Shown one piece after another: positions 1-10,745 of a DNA stretch of 64,000 nt. Origin of the DNA: Spodoptera frugiperda. Its lineage: Eukaryota; Arthropoda; Insecta; Lepidoptera; Noctuidae. A program made the translations under genes and the position numbers. The stretch covers positions 2,232,001 through 2,296,000 of the forward strand of contig NC_064239.1 in assembly GCF_023101765.2 (NCBI RefSeq), given 5' to 3'. Within the stretch, counting starts at the first letter, position 1, and each line of letters begins with the position of its first letter. The notes beneath the pieces were generated by a model that did not search any database, was not told where the DNA came from, and was given only the letters and a program-made list of their open reading frames with translations.

Positions 1-333
1 AGGGTTATGTACCCTCAATGAGTCTAACACTCCTATAGAACAATAAAATTACAAACCAGTAAAGTAGTAATAAAAATTCCGCCACGGTTTATATCACAAC
101 AAAAGTTCTCGGCTCAGCATAATTTTAATCCCCTCGTCATTAAAAGTAAAGAGCTGTTACTCATAATATTACACTGTTGCTTTCAACAGTTACTTTAATC
201 ACAGTTTAAGTCTTGTATAGACTGAGCAACATTTGACCCGCAATAGGGATGATGACGGTGTATGAAAATTAAAAATCTATTTAATCCGTCAGTTAAATAA
301 ATAAATTAAAATTATCAGGCACGTATTTTTTAT
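1..333. other. Left edge, nothing recognised; likewise 733-1084, 1201-1925, 2179-2581, 3320-4130 and 5031-5489
   Basis: These gaps hold no frame with coding character and no repeat that recurs in the window, apart from the (CATA)n run at 3521 and a small 11-bp stem (CCAGGTTATTG / CAATAACCTGG) at 2726-2784. Confidence 0.45.
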
Positions 334-426
334 TTAGTCGTTTAAGAAAACAATACAATCTGACACTCCCTCTCGCCTCATCCAAGGCGGGAGAAGTCAT
401 AAGATGATTTGCCCTGTTAAAAAAAT
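334..426 (+). mobile_element. LINE-tail repeat, partial copy interrupted near its middle
   Basis: The stretch from TCTGACACTCCC through the GGCGGGAGAAGTCAT motif matches the tail family of the 16-kb LINE and ends in an A-run. The TTTAGTC part at 334 is separated from TCTGACAC by about 18 unrelated bases. Confidence 0.6.
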
Positions 427-604
427 ATATTTTACTTTGCTCAATATGTTGAATGGAAATATTTTGTTTAACAACGTTGTCCATCTACAGATCTACATAA
501 TGATTGATGACATGAAAGCCTCGTATCTGCTGGGCAAAATTTGACGCACAGCAAAATGTTTCTCAACTCAGATACTGCCACGTGTCAAATTGCATGGTTG
601 GTGT

Positions 605-732
605 CCGGAGCTGCGAACAGCGTAACAGGTTACTGGGGCTCTAGCTCAAAAAGAAACGGGGTGGTTTTAGTCAGTAAGAGTCTGACACTCCCTCTCGCCT
701 CACCCAAGACGGGAGAAGTCATTGGATGATTT
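605..732 (+). mobile_element. LINE-tail SINE-like repeat copy
   Basis: It begins CCGGAGCTGCG, contains the TTTAGTCAGTAAGAGTCTG core and the GACGGGAGAAGTCATTGG end motif, and stops at GATGATTT without a long A-tail. The 5' boundary is the same as in several other copies. An open frame across it (541-729) is accidental. Confidence 0.75.
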
Positions 733-1084
733 AAACCTATTTTACGAATGTTGTGCAATATTGTCGAATTGTTGCGTAGTGTACAAGAGGCTTAAATGTC
801 ACCGAGACGAACGTGACTTGGCATAGTTCCGCCTATTCCACAGTTTAGACTTAATTAGATATTATCATTTAAATAAATTAATACGGCCTCCCCGTGAATC
901 CGTAATAAAGATGGCACATGAACTGAATATAATTAGGACATTCTTATCTAGTTGTGGTTGTGGTTGTAACCTTGAAATTGTGTGAATTATGAAGTTTGTG
1001 TTTGTGTGTGAAAGTATTATTTTAACTAATTACATCAGGCGTTCACAGCTTTTTCCTGGTTGAAGTTCACTTTTATTATTATCG

Positions 1085-1200
1085 TTTTTTTAATGGTATA
1101 AGCCGGTAAACAAGCTGACGAATCCATTGATGGGAAGCAATCGCCGTCGCCCGTGGACACCCGAAACACCAGAGACGTTACAAGTTAATCGGCATGTCGG
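1085..1200 (-). mobile_element. Type D SINE/LINE-tail repeat, 3' half
   Basis: TAATGGTATAAGCCGGTAAA, GAAGCAATCGCCGTCGCCCG and ACACCCGAAACACCAGAG are the reverse of the element's 3' half. The T-run at 1085 is its A-tail. Similarity fades after 1200. Confidence 0.7.
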
Positions 1201-1937
1201 TCACGGTTCTTTCTTTTTCATATCAGTCACTGGTTACCAACGCTTGGCGGAGGTGTTGCCTTCAACAGTTTTCCTTTGGCAGTTGATGCTGTAAGGTTAA
1301 GATGTTTTAAGGTTATTGACATAATATCACCGATATGCCCATACCAATACATATGCTTCCACTTCCAAACCCATAATCCATACCTTCATCTCAACTATCA
1401 CTCTCAAAGGCCATATCTCTATTCGCACAATATCTCTAAAGCCACCGGATATTGAACCGCCATACTTGTCATTATGTCGTCACTAACGTGTCAAGTTGCG
1501 TTAATGATGGACCTATGTAGTGCACGTCAGATAATTAATGACACACGACTATCGATATCGAACATCTATCGAGTCGGTTACTCGATTAATCGCTGTGATT
1601 ACTATTATTTTATCGATGTTTTGATTGGACATTTCTGGTTAATTGACTGTAACGTGTCATGTTAAGAATTAGACGGATAATTATTGTATTTTATTTTTAT
1701 CTGCTAACTTTAGGTAGAATCAAAATCTGATGTAAAATAGGGTTAACGTGCAACGTGTAACGTTAAGGATTTACTTGCAAATAACGCACAGCTAGAACTT
1801 ATGGTCGACGTAGAAACAGGCCTCTACGTCGATACATACAATTTTCCTGAAAAGTGTAGGAAATAAAAAATAGTAATTGTACTTAAAATAAATATTTCTA
1901 AAGTAGAGAATACGTTTAACTTGACACTCGACCAACG

Positions 1938-2178
1938 AGGCCGACTGCCGTTGGTCGAGTTTCGCAAGTGCGACTGCCGGGCAAGCGGTCTCTGGTTCGA
2001 TTCCCAGATTGGACAAAATAAAAAAAATCGGTTATCAAAAATTTCGCAGTTGTGGCACGGAGTCTGGAATTGTGTCCACATGGGACTTATAACATAAATG
2101 GTAAACAATGGGTACACTTTACGTGCGGTAATGTTCACCTCTGCCTACCCCTTCGAGCATAAAAAGGCGTGACGATAC
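1938..2178 (+). mobile_element. tRNA-headed SINE (type B), near full length
   Basis: A tRNA-like head (GTTGGTCGAG, GCAAGTGCGACTGCCGGG, then B-box GGTTCGATTCCCAG) leads to a body with GCACGGAGTCTGGAATTGTG, ACATGGGACTTATAAC and the end block CTGCCTACCCCTTCG ... AAAAAGGCGTGACGATA. RNA polymerase III would read the A and B boxes. The head carries an odd inverted duplication starting at 1926. Confidence 0.8.
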
Positions 2179-2581
2179 AATACTTTTCACCGAGACGTGG
2201 ATAAAAGTTAATTTATTCCATCCCACAGAAGCTGATATACGAAGAATAAGTAGGAAACTTGCAAAGTTTTGGACTGCATGAGTCAACTAAACTATCGTTT
2301 GTCTAAAATTATGTTACAAGAAGCGTAGCTACCTTCCAAACTTTTACTAGCCTCGGCTTTTCTGGTTTAGATGTAAGCTGGCGGGGAAGAGTTTTAAGTT
2401 GTATATGAGTTACCTTCAAGTAACATATTTTGAAGAAACGCTAAGACATTGCTAAGATACGTTGTTTGCAGTGTGATAGGTCACTGCGGAGCACCATTGC
2501 TTCTCTTACCGTGGGTGTCGCAAGGGCTGACTAACGAACTACATTACATTATAATGTATTTGATGGAGATCCTGCAGTAGT

Positions 2582-3319
2582 GGTATCCGATAAACCAAAA
2601 CTTTTTCAACTCTGCTACACAGGGTAGAAATTATGATTATCTTTAAAACAACCTAACTTCTACTTCATAAGTTACTAAATACTTATCAAAGCTGGAAATA
2701 GGTTGATGCGGATAGGCTTCTCCGACCAGGTTATTGTCGAATAAGCTATACTAGGCTAAGCTAGGCTTTTCTTCAATAACCTGGTGGGCTTGCGCCCTAT
2801 GTATACGTATAACAGTCACGCAAACCCATTTAGTATTAGCATTTAATATTTTGTTTTAAGTAAAATTTCCGTGGTGCTTGGCGACTGGGCTTCTCAGTTG
2901 TCCAGTCCTTTTTGCCTTAAGGCTTAAGTCATCCGTTCCTGCATTAAATTCACCGAGGGAAGTGGAAACTATCGTTTTCAGTCTTCTCCAATCTAATAAA
3001 CATTTGTTTCGTTACGGGACTCCAAGACAGTCATTCATTTCCATACATGGGACGCGCCACTTCAGTGTTCCTGTTTTCATGTTTGTATCGAACTGTAGAT
3101 CCTGGCATCAGGACCTTTGCAGCGAGCTATGGGAGGTTTGGCGGGCTTTCCCAAAAAAAAAAAAAAAAGGGTCGGTATCCGAGGGACCAAAACATACTAC
3201 GATGACCAAACTGCCTAGAAGCATAGAATTATGATTGCTTTCTAGTCTTTATTGAACTGGGGATATTAACTTCTACTTCATAAGTAAATAAATACTTATT
3301 AAACTGGAAATAGATTGAT
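2582..3319 (+). repeat. Direct duplication flanking the type G stub
   Basis: A roughly 125-bp segment (GGTATCCGA ... CTTCTACTTCATAAGT ... GGAAATAGGTTGAT) at 2582-2707 is repeated at 3174-3319 with small indels. The type G retroposon lies between the two. Confidence 0.6.
2870..3170 (+). mobile_element. A-tailed retroposon stub (type G)
   Basis: GGGACTCCAAGACAGTCA, CACTTCAGTGTTCCTGTTTT, TGTAGATCCTGGCATCAGGA and GCGAGCTATGGGAGG run into 16 A residues at about 3151-3167. A diverged copy with the same order lies at 31166-31316. The overlapping 118-codon open frame is chance. Confidence 0.6.
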
Positions 3320-3520
3320 TAGTTTCCATAAATCATAATATTAGAATACTTTGTCTCTAAACTTCATGCCGAATCTATTTAATCTAGAAGTACCTGGTTT
3401 CGAAGCTATATTCCCAAAATAGTCACAGTCTTGAAATATCCTATTTGTGAAGTCAATCCCGTTCGCAATTCAAAATCAATAAAACAACGGAGCATTTACA
3501 GTTAGACAATCTAGCATGCA

Positions 3521-3566
3521 AACATACATACATACACTCAAACATACATACATACATATACAGACA
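3521..3566 (+). repeat. (CATA)n microsatellite
   Basis: Two runs of CATA units with one interruption (CACTCAAA). Confidence 0.85.
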
Positions 3567-4130
3567 TTCGTCTGTTTCATATTATTCGAACTATTCATCT
3601 CCGGCCATCATTACCTTTGAATATCGAGCTCATTACCCGTCCTTTTTACTCATTCCCAACACAAAAGAGAGGGTCGATTGCGAGGGAATTATATGCAATT
3701 TCATTGACTAGAAATGAGAATACCGCTTTCCTAGTCTAGTCCGATAACTGGGGATATTGAAATTTTATAGTAAAGAGCTTTACCCTCCAGATTGATTAAG
3801 TCTTTTTCTCATATTAGAAGCTTTGTCTCACTTTATGGGCTGATTTAATGTAGAATGAATTGGTTTTTAAGTGGCCATATTGAAAATGCTTTGAAATACG
3901 AGCTATTTGAGATATTTTCCAATTTTCCGTTGCGAACTCGATAAAAATGTTACGGGGACCGTATCTGTGGACTGGCTGTCAGTAGACGCTGCCGATAGCT
4001 GATGTTAAAGTAAAAGTAATTTGAAAATTTAAACAGACGGTTTTGAAATTGAAACTGTCGGTTTAGACAACTTTCATAGTTTAGAACATAGGTTTTTAAA
4101 ATGTATGATTTGAAGTTTTGCCCATTCCAA

Positions 4131-4213
4131 TGCCGTGGCTGCGTTTACAAACATACAATTTCACGTACACATGACACCCAAACCAGAAACTACAATTTGT
4201 GGATCAACGAAGA
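4131..4213 (-). mobile_element. tRNA-headed SINE (type C), body end only
   Basis: GCGTTTACAAACATACAA, CACGTACACATGACACCC and ACAATTTGTGGATCA match the body of the 27.3-kb SINE. The tRNA-like head is absent. Confidence 0.65.
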
Positions 4214-4518
4214 GCTAGACTGAAACGAGTAACGAGTGAAAACCAAACAATGAAGCGAACTCGCCGGCAGTGTGAACAGTCAGCGATCAACTATTTGTAT
4301 GGCATGTCTTTTAGTTTACACGGAAAGTATATCTATTGTACGTTTCTTGAGCGAGAAAAAGCCATAGTTACGTTCACTCGCTAAGTGGTGGGACAACTGC
4401 CTAAGAGCCATTAATCGAGTCTTCCCTTATTTACTGTCTACAAACCTGCAATGTTTATGAATAATTTATCTCAGAAACATTGATCGTGCGAGACACTGTT
4501 CATTTAGTCAGTATTTAT

Positions 4519-4643
4519 GCACACAACGCTACACATCACCTATGCAAAACCAATATAAGTTGACCGTCGAATGTGTTGAAAGATCATACGAAACAAGACC
4601 ATGTTAAACTGGTTTTGTATAGCTCCATGTGAACCCGTGTGCA
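4519..4643. mobile_element. Palindromic MITE (about 110 bp), copy 1
   Basis: GCACACAACGCTACACATCA at one end pairs with the reverse of TATAGCTCCATGTGAACCCG at the other. The centre has TGACCGTCGAATGTG and GACCATGTTAAACTGG. Confidence 0.65.
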
Positions 4644-4840
4644 CAATGTACATACTATGTGACACATGCACTCGTTTGAAAGTCAAAGTAATTTTGTGAT
4701 AAGAATTTCTCGCAAATGAAACCAAATGAGTGTGATAATTTATTCGTATGAATAAAGTCTGTCTGTCTGTGGTATTGAAGTGGCTTGATGTATTGGATTG
4801 TTGGTAGATTGGTAGGTACTCAGTTATTTGTAGTTAGTTA

Positions 4841-5017
4841 TTGTTGGGGACTTGGGAAGATTGGGAAGAGGGGTAATTGGGTCTCCGGTAACTTCACTCA
4901 CACAACGAAACACAAACAAACACAAGCGTTAATTGTTTCACGTCGATTTTTTGGAAGGCCGTGGTATCACTCCGGTCGAGCCGGCTCATTCTTGCCGAAG
5001 CATGGCTCTTCCAGCCT
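4841..5017 (-). mobile_element. Type D repeat, 5' half
   Basis: GGGAAGATTGGGAAGAGGGG, TCACTCACACAACGAAACAC, CCGTGGTATCACTCCGGTCG and CGAAGCATGGCTCTTCCAG match the half opposite to the 1.1-kb copy. Confidence 0.75.
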
Positions 5018-5735
5018 TAAGGCCACACTCAAGACATGCTTAATAATTACTGTCAGTATATCTAATTTTAATTATTAAATGTCTCTGACCTACAAACTAA
5101 TCCGTTACTGGAATAGTCCTTAGTTAACGATTTTATAGAAAATAATTGCTAGGTCTGTGGTTTTTTAGAATTAACAATTAAATGCCCAAGGCTGAATACG
5201 GCAGTTAATGACATTCGCCCCTCAAAAAGAAGCGTGTGTTACAAATGACACGTGTGTTATCAATGTTGTCTAAACTTAGACTTTACCGACTTTCGCTCAT
5301 AACTAAGAAAACTTAGGTACATCCAAACTTCCTAGTTGAAACAAAGGAGTATTTGTATGTTTTATACGATGTGCTCCGACACGATGAGTCCTAAACCACA
5401 GGAAACTATACAAAGTTGCGTTTCATAGAACTTAAACATGAACACAAGTAAATAAAACATCCGTTTAGCTGATCCTGGGTGTGATGGTATTTATCTGGGG
5501 GCACGGTAGTGCCCCCGCCAAGACGAGCCAAGCGAAGCGCAAGCGCAAGGGCACTACCTACCTTTTCTCGAAGCGCTTCGTCGTATTTTTGAACCTTCAT
5601 AACTTGAGTTTGGGTTATACCAGATAAACAAAAATTTCAGGATATAATGTCAGTGGTAGACTTAATAAACCTCTAAAGTTTCAATTGCATAGCTCTTATA
5701 CTTTAGATTTTATTGATATCTAAAATACCCCGATT

Positions 5736-5761
5736 TCGTCACTCACTCACTCACTCACTGA
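5736..5761 (+). repeat. (TCAC)n microsatellite
   Basis: Five or six TCAC units, inside the proposed 5.5-7.3 kb element. The 29.4- and 31.6-kb elements have a similar ACTCACTGACTGACTCACTC. Confidence 0.8.
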
Positions 5762-6380
5762 TGATCATCAAAATTCTTAAGGTACTTCCTGAAGTCCTAG
5801 AAAACTGAAATTTGGTATGTAAGCTAGTATTAGTACCCAAACAACAAAAAAATCCTAAAACTTGAAACTTTTACCCCCAACCCCTTAAACTAGGGGGTGA
5901 AAGTTTGTTCGAGACTTCCGCAACTTTTGACGCTAGAGGTCTGAATGCGGCCGCGGAGGGGTAAAAATCTGAAATAGCGAAACTTAATTCCCTATTTCCT
6001 GCTTGAGATCTGAAAATTATACACAAGTACATAGAACACAAACTTTTCATCAAATCAAAACATTATCCTACCCATAAGTACTTAGATATGAATAATATTA
6101 CTACACTTCACTTCGGTAAGTGTTTATTAATCAACCTATACTTTTGAACATAAGCATCGTAAGTATAGTATGCGCCAACGCCCGCCGCCTGCCCCCTCGT
6201 CCCCGCGCATTAGCAAAAAATAATCGGCCCGTCAGCGAGCGCGGCACCCGAACGCGGGCAGACGCGCGAGGGCAGACGTCGTTGACGGTTGTCTCGTTGA
6301 ATGAAAAATTTTCGGAATATTTCGGTGATTTAAAAGTTTGCTATCGCGGAGAAAAAAACCATTTGCCTAATATTTAATTG

Positions 6381-6568
6381 TTAGTAGTTTAGTAGGTAAA
6401 GGTTTAGATACTAGTGTTTTAATTTTCATTGATAAAAAGTATTAGGATTACGTTTGCAATTTTCTTATAAATTTAGTAGTTTAGTAGGTGAAGGTTTAGT
6501 TAGGTACTAGTGTTTTAATTTTCATTGATAAAAAGTATTAGCATTACGTTTGCAATTTTCTCACAAAT
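6381..6568. repeat. Tandem duplication of a 92-bp unit
   Basis: TTAGTAGTTTAGTAGG through GCAATTTTC is repeated at 6381-6472 and 6473-6568. The second unit has a 4-bp expansion and three or four substitutions. Confidence 0.85.
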
Positions 6569-7424
6569 TTAATTAAGATATTCAAAGATTGAATAAGTAG
6601 GTATTTGCAATTAAGTAGTATAGGTTAGTAGGTATAATATGTTTATAGTTGTTTATGTAGGTACGACTTAGTGAGAATAATTTGATACGTAGGTCATTGT
6701 TTAATTTTCATTGTTAATAGGTTTAACTTAAGTAGTTTAGGATTACGTACGGTTTGAATATTGTATACCCCAAAAAAAGAAAGAAAAAATGAGCGACAAA
6801 TACAAGTATTTTTTTGTCGCTCATTTTATCTTTCTATCATAAGCAACCTACAAAAAGAAATGAAATCCCACAAAAACATTTCATGTTAAATGTTGCCAAG
6901 ACGAGACCATATAGCTCGCACTGTCAAAAAGTAATCAGATCCCGTGTAGAGCCAAGTTTCTAACCCTACATGCCCAGACCTAAATCGATAAGCCCTAATT
7001 TCACACTCAAGTTACGGGGAAATTCTACAGCCATAGCTCGTACTGCGTAGTTCGTAGCGCGTAGCAGAGTTTTTACGCTATAATCTCGTAGGCGTGCAAA
7101 CCTTGGACGTAACTGGCGAGTTGGCCGCACGGAAAGAGTTTAGAAGATTGAATAGATTTTTAAGCTCAAGCCCATATGACGAATAGCAAAAAGTCCGTGC
7201 TTATCGATTTAGGTCTGGGCATGTAGGGTTAGAAACTTGGCTCTACACGGGATCTGATTACTTTTTGACAGTGCGAGCTATATGGTCTCGTCTTGGCAAC
7301 ATTTAACATGAAATGTTTTTGTGGGATCACCTTTTCGAATATTATTTAGTTTATGTTTTTTAAATAGGTTTTATATTAGTGTAATAATATTAGTTCAATT
7401 ATCGATTCTTCTATCTCATATGTT

Positions 7425-7590
7425 TGGGTGTTTGGATACTTGGCCGTCAAACATGCTGAAACTACTGAACGGATTTTGATGAAATATGGTATGGAGATAG
7501 GGTATGAGTTGACTTTTGCGATAGGATACTTTTTATCCCACGGGAAGGCAGGCGAAGCAGTTGGTCTGCCAACTGCTTCACCTGCGTTCC
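7425..7590 (+). mobile_element. Helitron-like 3' region with terminal hairpin
   Basis: GAAACTACTGAACGGATTTT, GGAGATAGGGTATGAGTTGA and TTTTTATCCCACGGGAAGGC match the Helitron copies at 13.0 and 35.7 kb. A 17-bp stem with TCTG loop (7548-7585, one mismatch) follows. The CTAG terminus is not preserved. Confidence 0.55.
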
Positions 7591-8230
7591 TGTTCCAGCT
7601 ATTAGATTGTAAAATGTAAAAGTGTGTTTCTGTATCTATACTTTTTCACATCTCTACAATTGGTAGATGAGTTAGACATCACAGTCAGTATATATTCAGG
7701 ATGATCAGAGAACGCTGACGCTCTACTGTCCTGATCTCTACCAACATCATGTAGTTGTTTAGTTAGCTTTTCCTTGATTAATGGTGGTGACAAGGATATT
7801 TTAAATACAGCTACTTAATGCTCACCAGATTCACATTTCAAGTTCAATATTTTCCAATATTAGAAAACCATGTTCCCCATCCATCGATCAATCAATTAAT
7901 GAAATCTATCATTCACTAGCTAAAGCCACCGAGGATCGCAAAGTCCCTAGCACTCTAAATATTTAGGTCCATTTATCATTTTCAGAAACATAAATTACTG
8001 TATAGACCAACCTGGGGTGTCAAAATTTTTACATTTTGTGAGGCTGGCTTAGTAGAAGAATTATATCATTTTTTGATTTAGCCAATGATTCAGGGTTTTT
8101 ATTTTTCATAGAATACTAAATCGCCATATTTATAATCAGTTTTGTTCCACGGCGGAAAGTCAATCGTGTCGTACTTATTTAAAAATGGAAAGCGTAAATT
8201 GTTCTATAAACTGATCACAAACCGTCTTTT

Positions 8231-8350
8231 TTAAGGGGGGAATATCGGCCAATTACTTCTCGCACGTTGAGCGAGGCGAAAGGGAGAGTCAGACTCTTAC
8301 TGACTAAAAAGCCGGAGCCCCGGTAAACCCGCTAGGTAGTCCGCAGCCCC
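8231..8350 (-). mobile_element. LINE-tail SINE-like repeat copy
   Basis: Reverse-complement copy: the tail end is at 8231 and the GCTGCGG head at about 8350. The core motif GACTCTTACTGACTAAAAA (reverse sense) is intact but the GGAACGGGG block is missing, an internal deletion. Confidence 0.7.
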
Positions 8351-8771
8351 AACTGATTACAAACCGTGTAAGGTTAATCATAGGATAAGACATTGTTGTG
8401 TAAATAATTTTAATTAGCAATAATACTAGTTAAGGTACTCCTATCACAAATAAAGCCAACTTAAAAAACCTCGCACAAAGTTGGAAAGTTTAAAGGTATC
8501 CGTTACTGTCCATGTTAATGACAAATTAAACTTTAAAACCTTTAAATAAAGGCTATTTTCGAACTTAAATTAAGTTTCTACCACCTCATGATTTAATCAG
8601 TGAGGTAGACTGGCATTTGGCCAAGCGACGCCTCAAATTCCTTGTCGAAGTAAATAAAAACACTTAAATCAAATGTCATTCATTGATTGCATTACAGGGA
8701 ATTCGCAGAATGTGTGTCGCAGGTAATATGTAGGTAGGTACATAGGTATATACAGCATGATTTTTTTTTAT

Positions 8772-9105
8772 AACCAGCCAATTTTTTTCTGAAAGTTAGG
8801 TATCATTCAAACATTCAATTTTTAAATAAAAAAAAATATATATAAAAATATAATATTAACCGACTTCACTGAAGAAAGACGGTTAAAAAACATTAAAAGG
8901 ATCAAATTGACTTTGATTTCGAAAGTCGATGTTTCTTATTATTGTTTTATTCTTATTTAATATCGACCTCCGAAATAACAGTTATTTTGACCATTTTAGT
9001 GTTCTTTTTAACCAATTTTCTTCAGTGAAGTCAGTAATATTTTTTTAATGATTTTTTTATTCAAAATGGAATATTTGAAAGATACCTAACACTAAGAAAA
9101 AATTT
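8772..9105. mobile_element. Foldback MITE (about 330 bp)
   Basis: AAGTTAGGTATCATTCAAA ... GACTTCACTGAAGAA on the left is mirrored by TTCTTCAGTGAAGTC ... TTTGAAAGATACCTAAC on the right, so each arm is over 100 bp. The centre is AT-rich with GAAAGTCGATGTT. Confidence 0.7.
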
Positions 9106-9744
9106 ACTGATGATAAAAAATACAGACTGTATATTATGTAAGGTTACCCACCTTCCTTTAGTTAACTACATAATATTATACGTGGACTTCCGTGAAAATA
9201 ATTTTGCAGTACAATACTAATTTGTCGAATTGACTGTCCGTATTTGTCGGTAGTCGGTAGGCGCGATCGTGAGGTCCCGTCTTCAATCTACGTGTCGGGA
9301 AAAACGTGCTATGAGATTTTCACTTCCTTTTTTGTGAAGACCAGCAGATCAAGGTACACTACATTTTGATAGAATGTCAACTCTATTTGCAAGAGGGTAA
9401 GGTTCAAAATCTATAGTAGAAAGTTAACAGCAGTCTGTACAATACCGAGGTATACTAGTGAATGGAAATTGCAATTCTTTGTTGAGGTAAACAAGCTGAT
9501 CAGACTGTAGACTGCTCGAGGTATATTTCTCACTAGATGTTAAATCTAAACTATCTTGTCGCAATTTCACACTTTGTAGGTATCTATTCTGACCACATTC
9601 AATGCAACTATTAACTAAATAGGATTAACATTATTCCCGTGTTTCTACAAACTAGGTCTTTCTACATATTTGTGAAAAAGAAAAAACTCAACATCTTAAA
9701 CTAAACATAGTTTTTTTTATGGAATATTTTTTATGTTAAATGTA

Positions 9745-10065
9745 AGTGATAATGCGGCCTACGATGGAGCACGTCTGCCCATAAGCAACCTATTCACTCG
9801 GGCTTTGAAGACACCCAGGTTATACCCATCAGAAAACACAGACTCCGGCAAGGAGTTCCACTCCCTAGCAGTTCGCACAAGGAAGCTTGAAGCGAAGCGC
9901 TTCGTGCGAGTGGGTGGGATATCCACCATGAAGCGGTGACGCCTCGCCCATTGTCTTGTGGTTCGATAGGAGGAATCAAGTTGTGCAGTTCCCCCGCACA
10001 CTCTCCGAAATGTATCCGGTAAAAAACGGAAAGGCTTGCGACCTTGCGCCTGTGTTTAAGGCTTA
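9745..10065 (-). pseudogene. Jockey-like LINE reverse transcriptase C-terminus, frameshifted
   Basis: One frame (right part) reads RRKVASLSVFYRIHFGECA. A second frame (9759-9975) reads FLVRTAREWNSLPESVF and VFKARVNRLLMGR before a stop. Both belong to the conserved C-terminus of Jockey-type LINE polymerases, so a frameshift near 9970-9985 separates them. Only the last ~100 residues survive. Confidence 0.75.
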
Positions 10066-10210
10066 GAATAGGAGGCAAACGAGCAGACTGGTCACCTGAT
10101 GGTAAGCGATCAGCGTCGCACATGGACACCCGCAACACCAGAGGAGTCACAGGTGCGTTGTCGGCCTTTTAAAAGAAATACGCTCTTTTCTTAAAGGTTT
10201 GAAGGTCGCA
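10066..10210 (-). mobile_element. 3' end of a second LINE family, abutting the previous stub
   Basis: Reading leftward: LQTFKEK-type coding end, then ACTCCTCTGGTGTTGCGGGT and the ATCGCTTACCATCAGGTGAC block, the 3' UTR also found at 14.5 kb. It runs without a gap into the 10065-9745 stub. Confidence 0.65.
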
Positions 10211-10559
10211 TCCGTATAGATATTTTTGCAAAATAATTAAAGGACATAAAATCCCATGTCTACCTAAATGCGTAGCCACGACCAGGGAGCAGTAAAACTA
10301 ACTAATTGCTATAGCGGTTCCTGTTTTAACGATTACAATTACAAGTCAGATCAAAGATCGGCACTCGGTAGGCCATACACGAGTGTACCATCACGACACT
10401 CAGTAGTTTATAGCTTAAGAACAGACATACAGACGTGTAATTTAAAGGTTCATGAGAATTGAAATGTTTTGATTGCTCTATGTTGATTGGTAATAAAGTA
10501 AAAAGAGATATAATTAGTAAGAAGTAGAAAAATCGTATAAAAACAAATTGTTATGTTGC

Positions 10560-10685
10560 CAGTAGCAGCGCGACTGACGACGCGTCGTGTGTTGCGGAAT
10601 GCTGCTCATGAATATGGGCCTCTAGCTTGGCTTGAAACTAGTCGAGTTCCTTGAGAGAACGTCGATATCATAATAATTAGTTTAG
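10560..10685. mobile_element. Same MITE family, right arm only
   Basis: GTAGCAGCGCGACTGACGAC, GTTGCGGAATGCTGCTCATG and GGCTTGAAACTAGTCGAGTT match 48790-48890. It runs directly into a type H fragment. Confidence 0.6.
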
Positions 10686-10740
10686 TGTGTTTTTAAACTG
10701 ACATGGTCACTATCACTAACATTAGAATTTAAGACGAGAA
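10686..10740 (+). mobile_element. Type H retroposon fragment
   Basis: GTTTTTAAACTGACATGGTC then ACTATCACTAACATTAGAAT, matching the nested element at 36.9 kb over its first 50 bp. Confidence 0.6.
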
Positions 10741-10745
10741 ATATT

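Larger units (their letters stand above)
5490..7327. mobile_element. Non-coding element with long terminal stem-loop, proposed extent
   Basis: The right end is a foldback: arm 6865-6992 (starting ATCCCACAAAAACATTTC) is repeated in reverse at 7199-7327 with near-perfect identity, around a 205-bp unique centre. Left of it lie a second hairpin (6778-6835), a 92-bp tandem duplication (6381-6568), a CpG-rich block (6175-6300) and a (TCAC)n run (5736-5761). The proposed left limit is the GGGGGCACGGTAGTGCCCCC region; that boundary is inference. It resembles in plan the 29.4- and 31.6-kb elements. No transposase is encoded. Confidence 0.55.

Noticed and set aside
2878..3234. 118-codon open frame
   Set aside because: Runs through a retroposon stub and its poly-A (a Lys run); no domain.
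5740..5760. Short tandem repeats considered as a CRISPR-like array
   Set aside because: Simple TCAC microsatellite without spacers; eukaryotic DNA.
6120..6377. 85-codon Arg-rich frame
   Set aside because: CpG-rich block inside a probable transposable element; no recognised protein.
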